From Schleiferiaceae bacterium (GTDB lineage Bacteria; Bacteroidota; Bacteroidia; Flavobacteriales; Schleiferiaceae), in NCBI GenBank assembly GCA_018401735.1, contig JAGYKI010000019.1:1-54206 (forward strand): DNA of 54,206 nt. The letters are read 5' to 3'. Numbering within the stretch: the stretch's first letter is position 1; every line of letters starts with the position of its first letter. This document shows, piece by piece, positions 18,585 through 27,058 of this stretch. The notes below the pieces were generated by a model. That model was not told where the DNA came from and did no database searches. It saw only the letters and a program-made list of their open reading frames with translations. A program made the translations under genes and the position numbers.

Positions 18585-19107
18585 GCTTAAAGTGCAGCGT
18601 TTCGATAGAGCTGATTATTTTGGCGATTATGTATTTTACATAAATCGTAAAGAATGTGCACGTATTCCCTTTGGCCAAAGTTTTGAAATTGACTTAGAGC
18701 CTGGTTATTATCAGATAAATATTGGCGGTAAGTGGGGATTGGAAGCCGAGGCTTGGTTTACCATGGGCGAGCATCGCAAAGGTTTTGTGGTGGAAGCGCA
18801 CTGGTTAAAATCGCAGGAAAGGAAATGGCCGAAATGGTATCAGCTAAGCCTGCTAGAAAAGCCTTTTATTCAGTTGCCCCTTGCGGGAGAAGTGCAGCAA
18901 TTAAAACGCAATTACCAACAAGGTCTCATCCGATCCTTATTATTTTCCCTCTTGGTTTTCGCCTTCTTAATCTGGCTTTATGTGCTTGCGCAAGAAGAGC
19001 AAAATGAAATATTACAGCTGGCTGCCATTTTAGGATTACCCTTTATTTGGTTCGTTAATAAGGGCATGCGCATGGCGATGTTGAAGAATACCCCGGAGCG
19101 GCTTTAG
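18577..19107 (+). CDS. Hypothetical protein with C-terminal membrane segments
   Basis: A 176-residue protein that starts inside the last codons of bshA (8-base overlap, ATGGCTAA) and so is probably coupled to it. The first 115 residues look like a beta-rich soluble domain (short strands such as DYVFYINRKE, FEIDLEPGYYQINIGGKWG). The C-terminus holds two hydrophobic segments (about residues 118-138 and 145-162) followed by a basic tail. I do not recognise the family. By position it belongs to the same operon as the GH3 fusion, MORN protein and bshA, and is the last gene in it. Confidence 0.75.
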   Translation: MAKLKVQRFDRADYFGDYVFYINRKECARIPFGQSFEIDLEPGYYQINIGGKWGLEAEAWFTMGEHRKGFVVEAHWLKSQERKWPKWYQLSLLEKPFIQLPLAGEVQQLKRNYQQGLIRSLLFSLLVFAFLIWLYVLAQEEQNEILQLAAILGLPFIWFVNKGMRMAMLKNTPERL

Positions 19108-19217
19108 GGCAGTATTTTAATGCAAATCGAAAATGGGCGCCTGCTATTTGTAAGGGATGAGCTCTCTTGTTAAGCCCTCAATAATTTGTAAATCTGAGCG
19201 AATCATGTTAAATTAGC

Positions 19218-19247
19218 ACGTGTGATTAATTAATTATTGTAACGTGT
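19218..19247 (+). promoter_or_regulatory. Paired ACGTGT direct repeats before the antitoxin gene
   Basis: ACGTGT occurs at 19218-19223 and 19242-19247, 24 bases apart (start to start), around the AT-rich palindrome TTAATTAATTA. The second copy runs into the ATG at 19249. Toxin-antitoxin operons are usually autoregulated, so this is a candidate operator; it is inference from position and spacing only. Confidence 0.3.
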
Positions 19248-19248
19248 A

Positions 19249-19506
19249 ATGAATACGAAGCTCACTTTAACAATTGAACAGGCTGTTATTGAAAAGGCGA
19301 AGCTCTATGCCAAATCTAAAGGAAGGAGTTTGTCGGATTTGGTAGAAAATTACCTTCAGCTTATGATTGAGGATAAAGAGGTTCGGCCTCTGAATTCAGC
19401 ACCCATAGCATCATCCTTACGAGGTAACTTTAAGGCCCCAGCAAGCTTCGCGTATAAAGAGGAGTTAGCAAAGGCTCTAAGCCAAAAGCATTTGTTGGAT
19501 GAATAG
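19249..19506 (+). CDS. Antitoxin of a PIN-toxin pair (DUF6364-like)
   Basis: An 85-residue protein. The first half, MNTKLTLTIEQAVIEKAKLYAKSKGRSLSDLVENYL, follows the ribbon-helix-helix pattern: a short polar beta strand, then two helices with a GRSLSDLV turn. The C-terminal half is acidic-to-neutral and probably wraps the toxin. The family usually accompanies PIN toxins. It overlaps the toxin start by eight bases (ATGAATAG), the usual arrangement for type II modules. It should bind its own promoter and neutralise the downstream nuclease. Family naming is from memory of the pattern. Confidence 0.8.
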   Translation: MNTKLTLTIEQAVIEKAKLYAKSKGRSLSDLVENYLQLMIEDKEVRPLNSAPIASSLRGNFKAPASFAYKEELAKALSQKHLLDE

Positions 19507-19924
19507 ACTTCTAATTGATACCGACGTAATCGTAGATTTCTTTTTTGATAGAGCTCCTTTTGCAGAGCATTCCGCACAAATTATAGCACTCTGTGAGGCG
19601 CAAACAGTAAAAGGTTATGTAAGCCCAGTAATAGTAAGCAATTCCTATTATCTATTGCGGCAAACAGCTCGTCACGAAAAGGTTATCGATAGTCTCAAGC
19701 AACTGTTAAGCTTTATACATGTACTGCAAATGGACAAGGTTGTGGTGATGAGCGCCTTAAACTCAAAGTTTAAAGACTTTGAAGATGCCTTGCAAAATTT
19801 CGCAGCCACTCGCAGTGGTGAAATTGATGTAATAATTACCCGTAATGTAAAAGACTATAGTAAAAGTCAAATCGCTGTATTAACGCCAGAGGATTTTATT
19901 AAATCGCTGGAATTAAATGGATGA
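19499..19924 (+). CDS. PIN-domain ribonuclease toxin (VapC-type)
   Basis: A 141-residue PIN-domain protein. The first acidic residue is in LIDTDVIVDFFFDRAPF, there is a central helical part, and a later acidic cluster lies in GEIDVIITRNVKDYSKS, close to the usual D-x-I-x-T-R-N/D pattern. PIN toxins cut tRNA or rRNA with Mg2+ when freed from their antitoxin. The length and the 8-base overlap with the upstream RHH gene support a functional module. No truncation is visible. The pair lies between the bshA operon and a convergent SUI1 gene, with no tRNA or integrase next to it. Confidence 0.83.
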   Translation: MNRLLIDTDVIVDFFFDRAPFAEHSAQIIALCEAQTVKGYVSPVIVSNSYYLLRQTARHEKVIDSLKQLLSFIHVLQMDKVVVMSALNSKFKDFEDALQNFAATRSGEIDVIITRNVKDYSKSQIAVLTPEDFIKSLELNG

Positions 19925-19977
19925 TTAAACGGCTTATTAGATTTTAATTTGCTCGCCAATTCGTCATATTTTTCAAT

Positions 19978-20334
19978 TCACCCCCCAACCCGTTTCACGG
20001 GATATCCTTTCTCTTTCAAAAAACTGGTGATTTTTTCGCGCAAATTTCCTTGGATTATAATCTCACCATCCTTTACCGAGCCACCGGTAGCACAATAATT
20101 TTTTACCTCTTTAGCTAAGTCTTTCAGTTCATCTTCCGAGCCAACAAATCCTTTAATTAATACCGCCACTTTTCCGCCGCGGCCTTTCTTTTCAAGATGA
20201 GCTTCCAGTGCTTGCTCCTGTGGCGCCAGGCCTTCGTTGGTATTCTCATCTTCTGCCCAAGAGGGGGCAGATCCAGTAGAGTAAACCATGCCTCCTAAAT
20301 CGGCGAGGCTATTTAAACTTTTCTTCTTTGCCAT
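19978..20334 (-). CDS. SUI1/YciH-family translation factor
   Basis: A 118-residue protein. The C-terminal 75 residues form the SUI1 (eIF1-like) fold: GRGGKVAVLIKGF, a central helix LKDLAKEVKNYCATGGSVKDGEIIIQGN and the end helix ITSFLKEKGYPVKRVGG. Bacterial YciH proteins bind the 30S subunit and can favour canonical initiation complexes, but they are not essential. The N-terminal 40 residues are low complexity. The ATG overlaps the stop of the upstream oxygenase gene by one base (TAATG), so it is probably translated by re-initiation. Confidence 0.9.
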   Translation of the reverse strand: MAKKKSLNSLADLGGMVYSTGSAPSWAEDENTNEGLAPQEQALEAHLEKKGRGGKVAVLIKGFVGSEDELKDLAKEVKNYCATGGSVKDGEIIIQGNLREKITSFLKEKGYPVKRVGG

Positions 20335-21287
20335 TATTTCAATCCTATCTCGCGTAAGCGTTCATTTAAATATTCGCCGGCGGTAATATCCTCGTATTGT
20401 TTCGGGTTGTTTGGGTCAATGCAGTTTTCCAAACAATTTAAAGGCATCTCTGAGCGAGGGTGTAAAAAGAAAGGAATACTAAAGCGGCTACTGCCCCAAG
20501 CTTCTTTCGGAGGATTTACAACACGATGCGTGGTGCTGCGCAGTTTATTATTGGTATGCCTTTGCAGCATATCGCCCACATTCACAATAATTTGTCCAGG
20601 CAAGGCGGTAACACCAAGCCATTCTCCCTGTTTGTTAAGTACTTGCAGCCCATCTGCAGAAGCGCCCATTAAAAGCGTAATTAGGTTAATATCCTCATGT
20701 TCGGCGGCCCGCACCGCATCTTTCGGTTCTTCGGTAATGGGTGGGTAATGTATGGGACGTAAAATACTATTGCCATTATGGATGTGCGCATCAAAGTAAA
20801 ACTCATCCAATCCTAAATATAAAGCCAGCGCTCGCAACATGTCTCGACCCGTATCTTCTAGCGTTTGGTAGGCTTCTTTGCCTACCGCGTTAAAGCGTGG
20901 CAGTTCAGCCACCTCTACATTGGCGGGGTACTCTTTAGCAATGGGATCATTATCTTCCACGTATTGTCCGAAATGCCAAAACTCCTTTAAGTCGCCCGTA
21001 TTGCGGCCCTTGGCATGTTCCTTTCCAAAACCAGTATAACCGCGCTGTCCGGCAAGTCCGTCAATTTCATATTGCTTTTTTTGCCTTTCTTCCAGTCCGA
21101 AAAAATGCTGCACTTCCTGATAAAGTTCCGCACTTAAAGCATCACTTAATCGGTGATTTTTTAAAGCAACAAAACCAATCTCTTCGTAAGCTTTTCCTAA
21201 GTCTTGCACGAAGTTCGCTTTTCGCTGTGCATCACCACTTAAAAAATCAGCTAAGTCAACCGAGGGAATACCAAGTTTTTCGGACAT
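20334..21287 (-). CDS. Isopenicillin-N-synthase-like 2-oxoglutarate/Fe(II) dioxygenase
   Basis: A 317-residue soluble enzyme of the IPNS-like family. It has the N-terminal DIOX_N pattern (PSVDLADFLSGD, GFVALKNH) and the double-stranded beta-helix with iron ligands H-E-D (AAEHEDINLITLL) and the distal His in STTHRVVNP. The co-substrate-binding R-x-S is in SSRFSIPFF. Bacterial members are found widely with unknown substrates, so no specific reaction is assigned; penicillin synthesis is not implied. It forms a two-gene unit with the SUI1 gene. Its promoter must lie in the 155-base gap shared with the divergent E1 gene. Confidence 0.9.
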   Translation of the reverse strand: MSEKLGIPSVDLADFLSGDAQRKANFVQDLGKAYEEIGFVALKNHRLSDALSAELYQEVQHFFGLEERQKKQYEIDGLAGQRGYTGFGKEHAKGRNTGDLKEFWHFGQYVEDNDPIAKEYPANVEVAELPRFNAVGKEAYQTLEDTGRDMLRALALYLGLDEFYFDAHIHNGNSILRPIHYPPITEEPKDAVRAAEHEDINLITLLMGASADGLQVLNKQGEWLGVTALPGQIIVNVGDMLQRHTNNKLRSTTHRVVNPPKEAWGSSRFSIPFFLHPRSEMPLNCLENCIDPNNPKQYEDITAGEYLNERLREIGLK

Positions 21288-21414
21288 TTTATTGAAATTT
21301 TCACAAAGGTAGAGAAAAGCATTAATCCGAAAATAGTATGGAGCAAGTGCTTTTTAACAGCTGCTTTATTTCTGCAATTCTTGTTTTTTAAGGATTAGGA
21401 TTAAGATAAAAAGG

Positions 21415-21422
21415 TATTTTTG
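21415..21422 (+). promoter_or_regulatory. -7 promoter element of the E1 dehydrogenase gene
   Basis: TATTTTTG matches TAnnTTTG and lies 20 bases before the ATG at 21443, predicting a leader of about 14 bases. No TTTG lies at the ideal -33 distance; the closest TTG is at 21381. Confidence 0.45.
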
Positions 21423-21442
21423 GAGCCCTCAAAAAGCACAGC

Positions 21443-23416
21443 ATGAAATTCAACCGCAAAGGTTTAAGCGATACCCAATTAATTGATTTTTATAAAGCCA
21501 TTTTAAAACCTCGTCTTATTGAGGATAAAATGCTTATCACGCTTCGTCAGGGTAGAATATCGAAGTGGTTTTCGGGCTATGGCCAAGAAGCCATTTCTGT
21601 TGGTGCGGCTTTGGCCATGCAAGAGGATGAATTTATTTTACCCATGCACCGCAACTTGGGAATGTTTACCACTCGTGGGGTGCCTTTAGATCGTCTATTC
21701 TCTCAATTTTTAGGAAAGGCCAATGGCTTTACTAAGGGCCGCGATCGCTCTTTTCATTTTGGCACGGTAGCGCATCATTTAGTGGGAATGATTTCGCACT
21801 TGGGTCCTCAACTTGGTATTGCCGATGGCATTGCTCTAGCCCATAAATTAAAAGGTGAGGATAAGGTTTGCCTTGTTGTTACGGGTGATGGTGGTGCCAG
21901 TGAAGGTGATTTTCACGAAGCCTTAAACGTGGCGGCGGTTTGGAAATTACCGGTAATCTTTTTGGTGGAAAATAATCAGTGGGGGCTAAGTACACCCAGT
22001 GATCAACAATTTGCATTTAAAAGTTTTGTCTATAAGGCCATCGGCTACGGCGTAAAAGGAAAGAGTATTGATGGCAATAACCTTTTAGAGGTTTTCCATA
22101 CCATCCAAGAGATTTCCGCAGAAATAAAACAAGATTCCGTTCCCTTTATCCTCGAGTGTCGCACCTTTAGAATGCGCGGACATGAAGAAGCTTCGGGCAC
22201 CAAATACTATCCCGATGGCTTACAAGACGAATGGTCGGAAAAGGATCCGGTAGAGAATTACCGTGCCTTTCTAATCAATGAAGGCATACTAAGTCCTGAG
22301 GAAAATGAGACCCTTACCAATGCGATAAAAACCGAAATCAGTTCGGCATTTGAAGAGGCTTATAAAGAACCTAAAATAGAGTTTAATGAGGCCGAGCAAT
22401 TCGCCGACTTATTCGCGGAAAACCCTAATAGTCCTACTTTGCCAGAAGGTGAGATGCGTGAAATGCGTATGGTAGATGCTTTCCATAATGCCTTAGATCA
22501 GGCCATGGAGCGTCATCCCCAGTTGATCTTAATGGGCCAGGATATTTCTAAATACGGCGGGGTTTTTAAAGTAACAGAAGGCTTAGCTGATAAATACGGG
22601 GAAGACCGCGTTCGCAATACACCTTTATGCGAATCGGCTATAGTTGGTTCGGCCTTAGGCCTTAGCATAGCCGGGTATAAAGCGATGATGGAAATGCAAT
22701 TTGCCGACTTCGCCACCGAAGGCTTCAACCAAATTGTTAATAATCTCGCGAAAATACACTGGCGTTGGGGACAAAATGCGGATGTAGTTATTCGTATGCC
22801 AACCGGTGCTGGTGTAGCGGCAGGTCCTTTCCACAGCCAAAGTAACGAGGCTTGGTTTAGCCATGTCCCCGGACTAAAAATAGTCTATCCTGCCTTCCCG
22901 CAAGATGCTAAAGGTTTATTACTTAGTGCTTTAGAAGACCCAAATCCAGTAATGGTTTTTGAGCATAAGGCGCTTTATCGTTCCATTTATGGCAATGTAA
23001 CTGAGGCCTATTATACCACGCCCATTGGTGAGGCACGCGTAGTGCGCGAGGGCACTAAAGCGAGTATTATTACCTATGGCGCTTGTGTTCACTGGGCGCT
23101 AAACCATGTGGAAGAAGAGGGTTTAGACGTGGAAATTGTAGACCTGCGCACCTTAATGCCATTAGATAAAGAGAGTGTTATTGCTTCGGTTAAAAAAACT
23201 GGCCGTGCTCTTATCCTTACGGAAGATACGCTCTTTGGCAGCATAGTAAATGATATTGCCGCTATTCTCACCGAAGACGCTTTTGAGTTTTTAGATGCTC
23301 CAATTAAGCGTGTAGCTAGCTTGGATACGCCTGTACCTTTTGCCGCCGAATTAGAAATGGGATTTTTAGGAAAAGATCGTTTCAAAAAAGCCTTACAAGA
23401 ATTATTGGCCTATTAA
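21443..23416 (+). CDS. Fused 2-oxoacid (branched-chain type) dehydrogenase E1 alpha/beta
   Basis: A 657-residue thiamine-diphosphate enzyme in which the alpha subunit (about residues 1-320) and the beta subunit (about 340-657) are one chain. The alpha half carries the ThDP motif GDGGASEGDFHEALN ending in VENN, and KGRDRSFHFG; the beta half carries MGQDISKYGGVFKVTEGL, NTPLCESAIVGSALG and IVDLRTLMPLDKESV. The family decarboxylates branched-chain 2-oxoacids (or pyruvate) and passes the acyl group to an E2 core. The fused form is typical of Bacteroidota and is usually annotated as branched-chain. E2 and E3 genes are not nearby, so the substrate remains uncertain. It converges with the TPR gene, with only seven bases between them. 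Confidence 0.92.
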   Translation: MKFNRKGLSDTQLIDFYKAILKPRLIEDKMLITLRQGRISKWFSGYGQEAISVGAALAMQEDEFILPMHRNLGMFTTRGVPLDRLFSQFLGKANGFTKGRDRSFHFGTVAHHLVGMISHLGPQLGIADGIALAHKLKGEDKVCLVVTGDGGASEGDFHEALNVAAVWKLPVIFLVENNQWGLSTPSDQQFAFKSFVYKAIGYGVKGKSIDGNNLLEVFHTIQEISAEIKQDSVPFILECRTFRMRGHEEASGTKYYPDGLQDEWSEKDPVENYRAFLINEGILSPEENETLTNAIKTEISSAFEEAYKEPKIEFNEAEQFADLFAENPNSPTLPEGEMREMRMVDAFHNALDQAMERHPQLILMGQDISKYGGVFKVTEGLADKYGEDRVRNTPLCESAIVGSALGLSIAGYKAMMEMQFADFATEGFNQIVNNLAKIHWRWGQNADVVIRMPTGAGVAAGPFHSQSNEAWFSHVPGLKIVYPAFPQDAKGLLLSALEDPNPVMVFEHKALYRSIYGNVTEAYYTTPIGEARVVREGTKASIITYGACVHWALNHVEEEGLDVEIVDLRTLMPLDKESVIASVKKTGRALILTEDTLFGSIVNDIAAILTEDAFEFLDAPIKRVASLDTPVPFAAELEMGFLGKDRFKKALQELLAY

Positions 23417-23423
23417 TTCCCCG

Positions 23424-24599
23424 CTACTCATCAGATTTAGCTTTTTTAAAATGATCAGCGGTTTTAAACTGTGAAAGTCTTTCTTTGCTGTAGGTTACAA
23501 ACGGATTTTCCGATTCACCACTTGCTTCTAAAAAACGCTCATAGTACTGCTGGGCCGATGTTTTGTCTGCAAATTTTTCGTCATAAGATCTAGCTATATA
23601 ATAAAACATAAGTGGATCCTTTTTAAAGTAAAAAGACTCTTTAAAGGACATCAAAGCAGCATCGTAGTCTTCTAAATTAAAGTGGTTAAGACCCATGTAA
23701 TAATAGTAGGAGCCAGATTTGCCGGAAATGGCTTTTTGTAATGCTTTTTTAAAGGCTTCTTCACTTTTGGCATATTGTTTAGTTTCAAAATAGGCGAGAC
23801 CAAGATAGTTGTAGGTCAACTCGCTTGGGTCTTCTTTCATTCTCATACGCTCTAAACAATGAATACTCGCCGCATACTTCTCTAAATGAAAATTGGCAAT
23901 ACCCAAAAGCTTTAATTGATAGGCAGTCGAGTCTTTACTGATGCGGAAATTTTCCTCAATATATTCTTTAACAGTATTATAATTTTCTTGTCGATAAGCA
24001 GAGTTAGCCCCTAAAATTCGCAAGGGAATATTGTTAGGATCCAGTTTTAAGGCCAATTCTACCAGACTATCGGTAGCAACATAATAGCGCACTTCTAAAT
24101 AAATCTTGGCCAGGCCAAAAATCGCCTCCACATCATTGGGACTATAAGTTAATGCATCCTGATAGCTAAACAAGGCCCCTTGCACATCGCTTAATTGCAG
24201 GGAAATTTGCGCCTTTTGCTTGTGATAATAGGCATTGCTTCGATCGGCCTCTAATAGCTGTTGGTAGAGCTTTAAAGCCGGTTGATAAAGTCCTTTGTTT
24301 TTATAGAGGCTAGCTAATTTTACCTTAGCAATATTATGGCTATCGTTAGCAGCAATTAGCGCTTCGTATTGTTTTTGTGCCTTTTGGCTTTGGCCTAAAT
24401 TCTCATAACAATAGGCGGAAGTGAGCAAATAATACTCCGCTTGCTTATCATGGGCATATAGTAGGTTGAGGCTCTGGAGGGCCTGGTCAAACTGCATTAA
24501 AGCTAATTCATTTTTTAGCTCTTTTTGCAGGCTGTCTTTTTGTGCTTTCGCAAGATGCGCAGGAATAATGAGACTGATTAGGAGGCAAATTCGCAGCAT
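23424..24599 (-). CDS. Exported tetratricopeptide-repeat protein
   Basis: A 391-residue protein with a signal peptide (MLRICLLISLIIPAHLAKA) and about nine TPR units filling the rest, for example AEYYLLTSAYCYENLGQSQK and VEAIFGLAKIYLEVRYYVAT. No lipobox cysteine and no catalytic domain are visible. Such periplasmic repeat proteins act as scaffolds, often in envelope assembly, but the partner cannot be told from sequence. It stands alone: it converges with the E1 gene and is separated from xerD by 90 bases. Confidence 0.85.
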   Translation of the reverse strand: MLRICLLISLIIPAHLAKAQKDSLQKELKNELALMQFDQALQSLNLLYAHDKQAEYYLLTSAYCYENLGQSQKAQKQYEALIAANDSHNIAKVKLASLYKNKGLYQPALKLYQQLLEADRSNAYYHKQKAQISLQLSDVQGALFSYQDALTYSPNDVEAIFGLAKIYLEVRYYVATDSLVELALKLDPNNIPLRILGANSAYRQENYNTVKEYIEENFRISKDSTAYQLKLLGIANFHLEKYAASIHCLERMRMKEDPSELTYNYLGLAYFETKQYAKSEEAFKKALQKAISGKSGSYYYYMGLNHFNLEDYDAALMSFKESFYFKKDPLMFYYIARSYDEKFADKTSAQQYYERFLEASGESENPFVTYSKERLSQFKTADHFKKAKSDE

Positions 24600-24689
24600 G
24601 AAATACTATTTACTACAAATTAACTAAAATTTTAGTTGAAAAATATTCTCTGCAAGCAAAAGTATTTTTAGTCGGGACTATCTCTTTCA

Positions 24690-25589
24690 TCAATCGCTGG
24701 CTCGCGGATGAAAACTAATAATAGTATCTCTTAACTGCTGCTGGCTGAGATGGGTGTATATCTCGGTGGTGGTAATGCTTTCGTGGCCGAGCATGTCTTG
24801 CACCGCGCGTAAATCGGCCCCGTGTTTCACTAGGTGAGTGGCAAAGCTATGGCGAAAGGTATGGGGGCTAATTTCTTTGCGGATGCCCGCTTTTATGGCG
24901 GCTTCTTTAACGATATTAAAAATCATGGCACGGCTTAACTTCTTTCCCCGGCGATTGAGAAAAAGAAAGTCTTCTTGGCCACGCACAATTTCTTGATGTA
25001 TGCGTACTTCCTTGCGATACAACTCGATGCGCTTTTGGGCCAAAGCATTAATAGGAATTAAGCGCTCCTTATTTCCTTTACCATTTACGCGGATAATATC
25101 TTCTTTTAAAAAGAGATCAGAAATACGCATATCGGTTAATTCCGAAACCCGCAAGCCACAGCCATAGAGGGTTTCTAAGATCGCCTTATTGCGCATGCCC
25201 TCAGGCTTACTGAGATCCACCGAATTAATCATGGCCGCTACTTCTTCTTCTTCTAAATAAACTGGCAGTTTGCGACTTAAACGCGGAGCATTGAGCAGTT
25301 CGGCGGGATTGCTATCGCGATAGTCTTCTAAAACTAAGTATTTGTAAAAACCCTTGAGGCTAGAGATAAGCCGGGCTTGACTATTAGCACTAATCCCTTG
25401 TTTTGAGAGATGCATCACTGCTTCTTCCAGTGCTTTTAAATCCATATTTAAGGGCATCCAACCTTGTTCTTCACTAAACTCTGCCAGTTTAAAAAGGTCG
25501 CGCCGGTAGGCCTTTACCGAGTTTTGCGCCAAGCCTTTTTCAATCTTCATATAATCGCAAAACTCTTTAATGGCGCTGCTCCAGTTCAT
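24690..25589 (-). CDS. xerD: Tyrosine recombinase XerD
   Basis: A 299-residue site-specific recombinase that with XerC resolves chromosome dimers at dif during division. All catalytic residues are present: R147 in GCGLRVSEL, K171 in VNGKGNKERLIPI, H243 and R246 in SPHTFRHSFATHL, H269 in LGHESITTTEIYTHL, and nucleophile Y278. The N-terminal SAM-like core-binding domain occupies residues 1-100. The length, chromosomal neighbourhood (next to divergent aroQ) and lack of flanking repeats fit a housekeeping Xer rather than an integrase. Only 30 bases separate its ATG from that of aroQ, so the two promoters overlap the genes' starts. Confidence 0.93.
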   Translation of the reverse strand: MNWSSAIKEFCDYMKIEKGLAQNSVKAYRRDLFKLAEFSEEQGWMPLNMDLKALEEAVMHLSKQGISANSQARLISSLKGFYKYLVLEDYRDSNPAELLNAPRLSRKLPVYLEEEEVAAMINSVDLSKPEGMRNKAILETLYGCGLRVSELTDMRISDLFLKEDIIRVNGKGNKERLIPINALAQKRIELYRKEVRIHQEIVRGQEDFLFLNRRGKKLSRAMIFNIVKEAAIKAGIRKEISPHTFRHSFATHLVKHGADLRAVQDMLGHESITTTEIYTHLSQQQLRDTIISFHPRASD

Positions 25590-25593
25590 TTAG

Positions 25594-25601
25594 TACTTTT
25601 G
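25594..25601 (+). promoter_or_regulatory. -7 promoter element of aroQ
   Basis: TACTTTTG matches TAnnTTTG exactly and lies 19 bases before the aroQ ATG. It sits only five bases upstream of the divergent xerD ATG, so polymerase bound here would cover the xerD start. Confidence 0.5.
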
Positions 25602-25619
25602 ATGCCCTAAATGTACTAA

Positions 25620-26039
25620 ATGAAAATTGCCATCATCAACGGTCCTAACCTAAATTTGCTAGGTAAACGCCAACCCGAAATTTATGGCGGCCAAAGTTTT
25701 GAGGAGTACTTGAGTAAATTACGAGCATCCTTTAGTCATTTAGAAATCAGCTATTTTCAATCCAATATAGAAGGCGAATTGGTCAATGCCCTCCATCAAG
25801 CGGCTGAAGATTCGGATGGTATTATTCTCAATCCCGCTGCTTTTACTCACACTTCGGTAGCTTTGGGCGATGCGGTGAAAAGCTTAAACTGTCCTCTTAT
25901 TGAAGTGCATATCTCCAATATCTTTCAAAGGGAAGAGTTTCGCCATTTTAGCTATGTGTCTAGTGGCGCCAAAGCGGTAATTTCGGGAATGGGCTTGCGA
26001 TCTTATGAATTGGCTTTGCGGTATTTTTTACCGGCTTAA
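25620..26039 (+). CDS. aroQ: 3-dehydroquinate dehydratase, type II
   Basis: This enzyme dehydrates 3-dehydroquinate to 3-dehydroshikimate in the shikimate pathway, in the cytoplasm. It is 139 residues, the usual size for the dodecameric type II enzyme. Signatures are NGPNLNLLGKRQPEIYG with the flexible-loop Arg and active-site Tyr, NPAAFTHTSVALGDAV, and EVHISNIFQREEFRHFSYVS with the catalytic His. No other aro genes are near, as is common in Bacteroidota. The stop overlaps the convergent glycosyltransferase gene by four bases. Confidence 0.95.
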   Translation: MKIAIINGPNLNLLGKRQPEIYGGQSFEEYLSKLRASFSHLEISYFQSNIEGELVNALHQAAEDSDGIILNPAAFTHTSVALGDAVKSLNCPLIEVHISNIFQREEFRHFSYVSSGAKAVISGMGLRSYELALRYFLPA

Positions 26040-27058
26040 AGCTTTATGTCTTTAAAAGTTTTGCGCTTACGCAGATAAAAAGCCGCGACAATACTTTTCG
26101 GGTAAACGCCTTTTAATGATCTTAAAGGGGCCGATTTCCGCTTTCTTTTCTCAAGAAACAGGGCATTGAACATTCCGTAAAAGGCAAAATGCGCTCGTAA
26201 TATAGCCAGTAGTAATTTCGGTTTCCCAGAAAGGAGAAAACGAATAGCCGATACTCCATCTAAAACTAGACGGGCTAAAATAGTAGGAATCGCGTGGCTA
26301 TGCGGTAGGTTTAAGAAGAGAATAATTAAGCTATTGCGAAAATTGAGATAGGTTTTTTGAGGCGAATACGATTCTAAAGTGGCGCCCCCTAAATGGTAAA
26401 CTTCCGAAGCGGGCTCTACCGCTACTTTAAAACCTGCTAATTGCAATCGCCAGCAAAGATCAATTTCTTCCATGTGGGCGAAAAGCGTTTCATAGAGTTT
26501 TCCTACTTGCTCAAAGGCCGATTTCCGTACTGCCAAACAGGCACCGGTAGCCCAAAAAACTTCTTGGTAGTTATTGTATTGTTGCTGGTCTTCTTCCAAA
26601 TGATCGAAGATTCTACCCCGACAAAATGGGTAGCCTAAAATATCGATATAACCACCGGCAGCGCCAGCGTACTCGAAATGTTGGGGGGATTTCAAATCTT
26701 TAATTTTGGGCTGTAATGCCGCTAGGGTCGCATCTGCTGTAAAGCGAGAAAAAAGAGGTTCTAGCCAATTGGGACTAACCTCTACATCGGAGTTGAGTAA
26801 GATTACAATTTCTTCTTCAATATGTTTAAGGCCCTTATTATAACCACCCGCATAGCCATAATTATCGGCTAGTGCAATGATTTCTACTGCTGGAAATTCA
26901 GCCTTAGTATAGGCAATAGAATGGTCGCTTGAATGATTATCGATAAGATAAACTTTGGCTAGGGAAGAGCTGTGCTCCAGTACATTAGCTAAAAATCGTT
27001 CGAGGAGTTTTTTTCCATTCCAGTTAAGAATGGCAACCGCAATGGGGGCATTAGGCAT
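26036..27058 (-). CDS. Family 2 glycosyltransferase
   Basis: A 340-residue enzyme of the rhamnosyltransferase-like GT2 group. It begins VAILNWNGKKLLERFL, has YLIDNHSSDHS and NYGYAGGYNKGL, the DxD-equivalent LLNSDVEVSPNWLEPL, the acceptor-side ATGACLAVRKSAFEQVG, and the catalytic-base region EEIDLCWRLQLAGF. The C-terminal 80 residues are hydrophobic and basic, suggesting membrane association. It probably transfers a sugar to a surface polysaccharide or lipid acceptor on the cytoplasmic side. The start overlaps the stop of the upstream acyltransferase by eight bases, so both belong to an operon beginning with the GWxTD gene. Confidence 0.9.
   Translation of the reverse strand: MPNAPIAVAILNWNGKKLLERFLANVLEHSSSLAKVYLIDNHSSDHSIAYTKAEFPAVEIIALADNYGYAGGYNKGLKHIEEEIVILLNSDVEVSPNWLEPLFSRFTADATLAALQPKIKDLKSPQHFEYAGAAGGYIDILGYPFCRGRIFDHLEEDQQQYNNYQEVFWATGACLAVRKSAFEQVGKLYETLFAHMEEIDLCWRLQLAGFKVAVEPASEVYHLGGATLESYSPQKTYLNFRNSLIILFLNLPHSHAIPTILARLVLDGVSAIRFLLSGKPKLLLAILRAHFAFYGMFNALFLEKRKRKSAPLRSLKGVYPKSIVAAFYLRKRKTFKDIKL

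Noticed and set aside
24690..25589. Phage or element integrase instead of XerD
   Set aside because: The protein has normal Xer length and all catalytic residues, sits next to housekeeping aroQ, and there are no att-like repeats or phage genes nearby.
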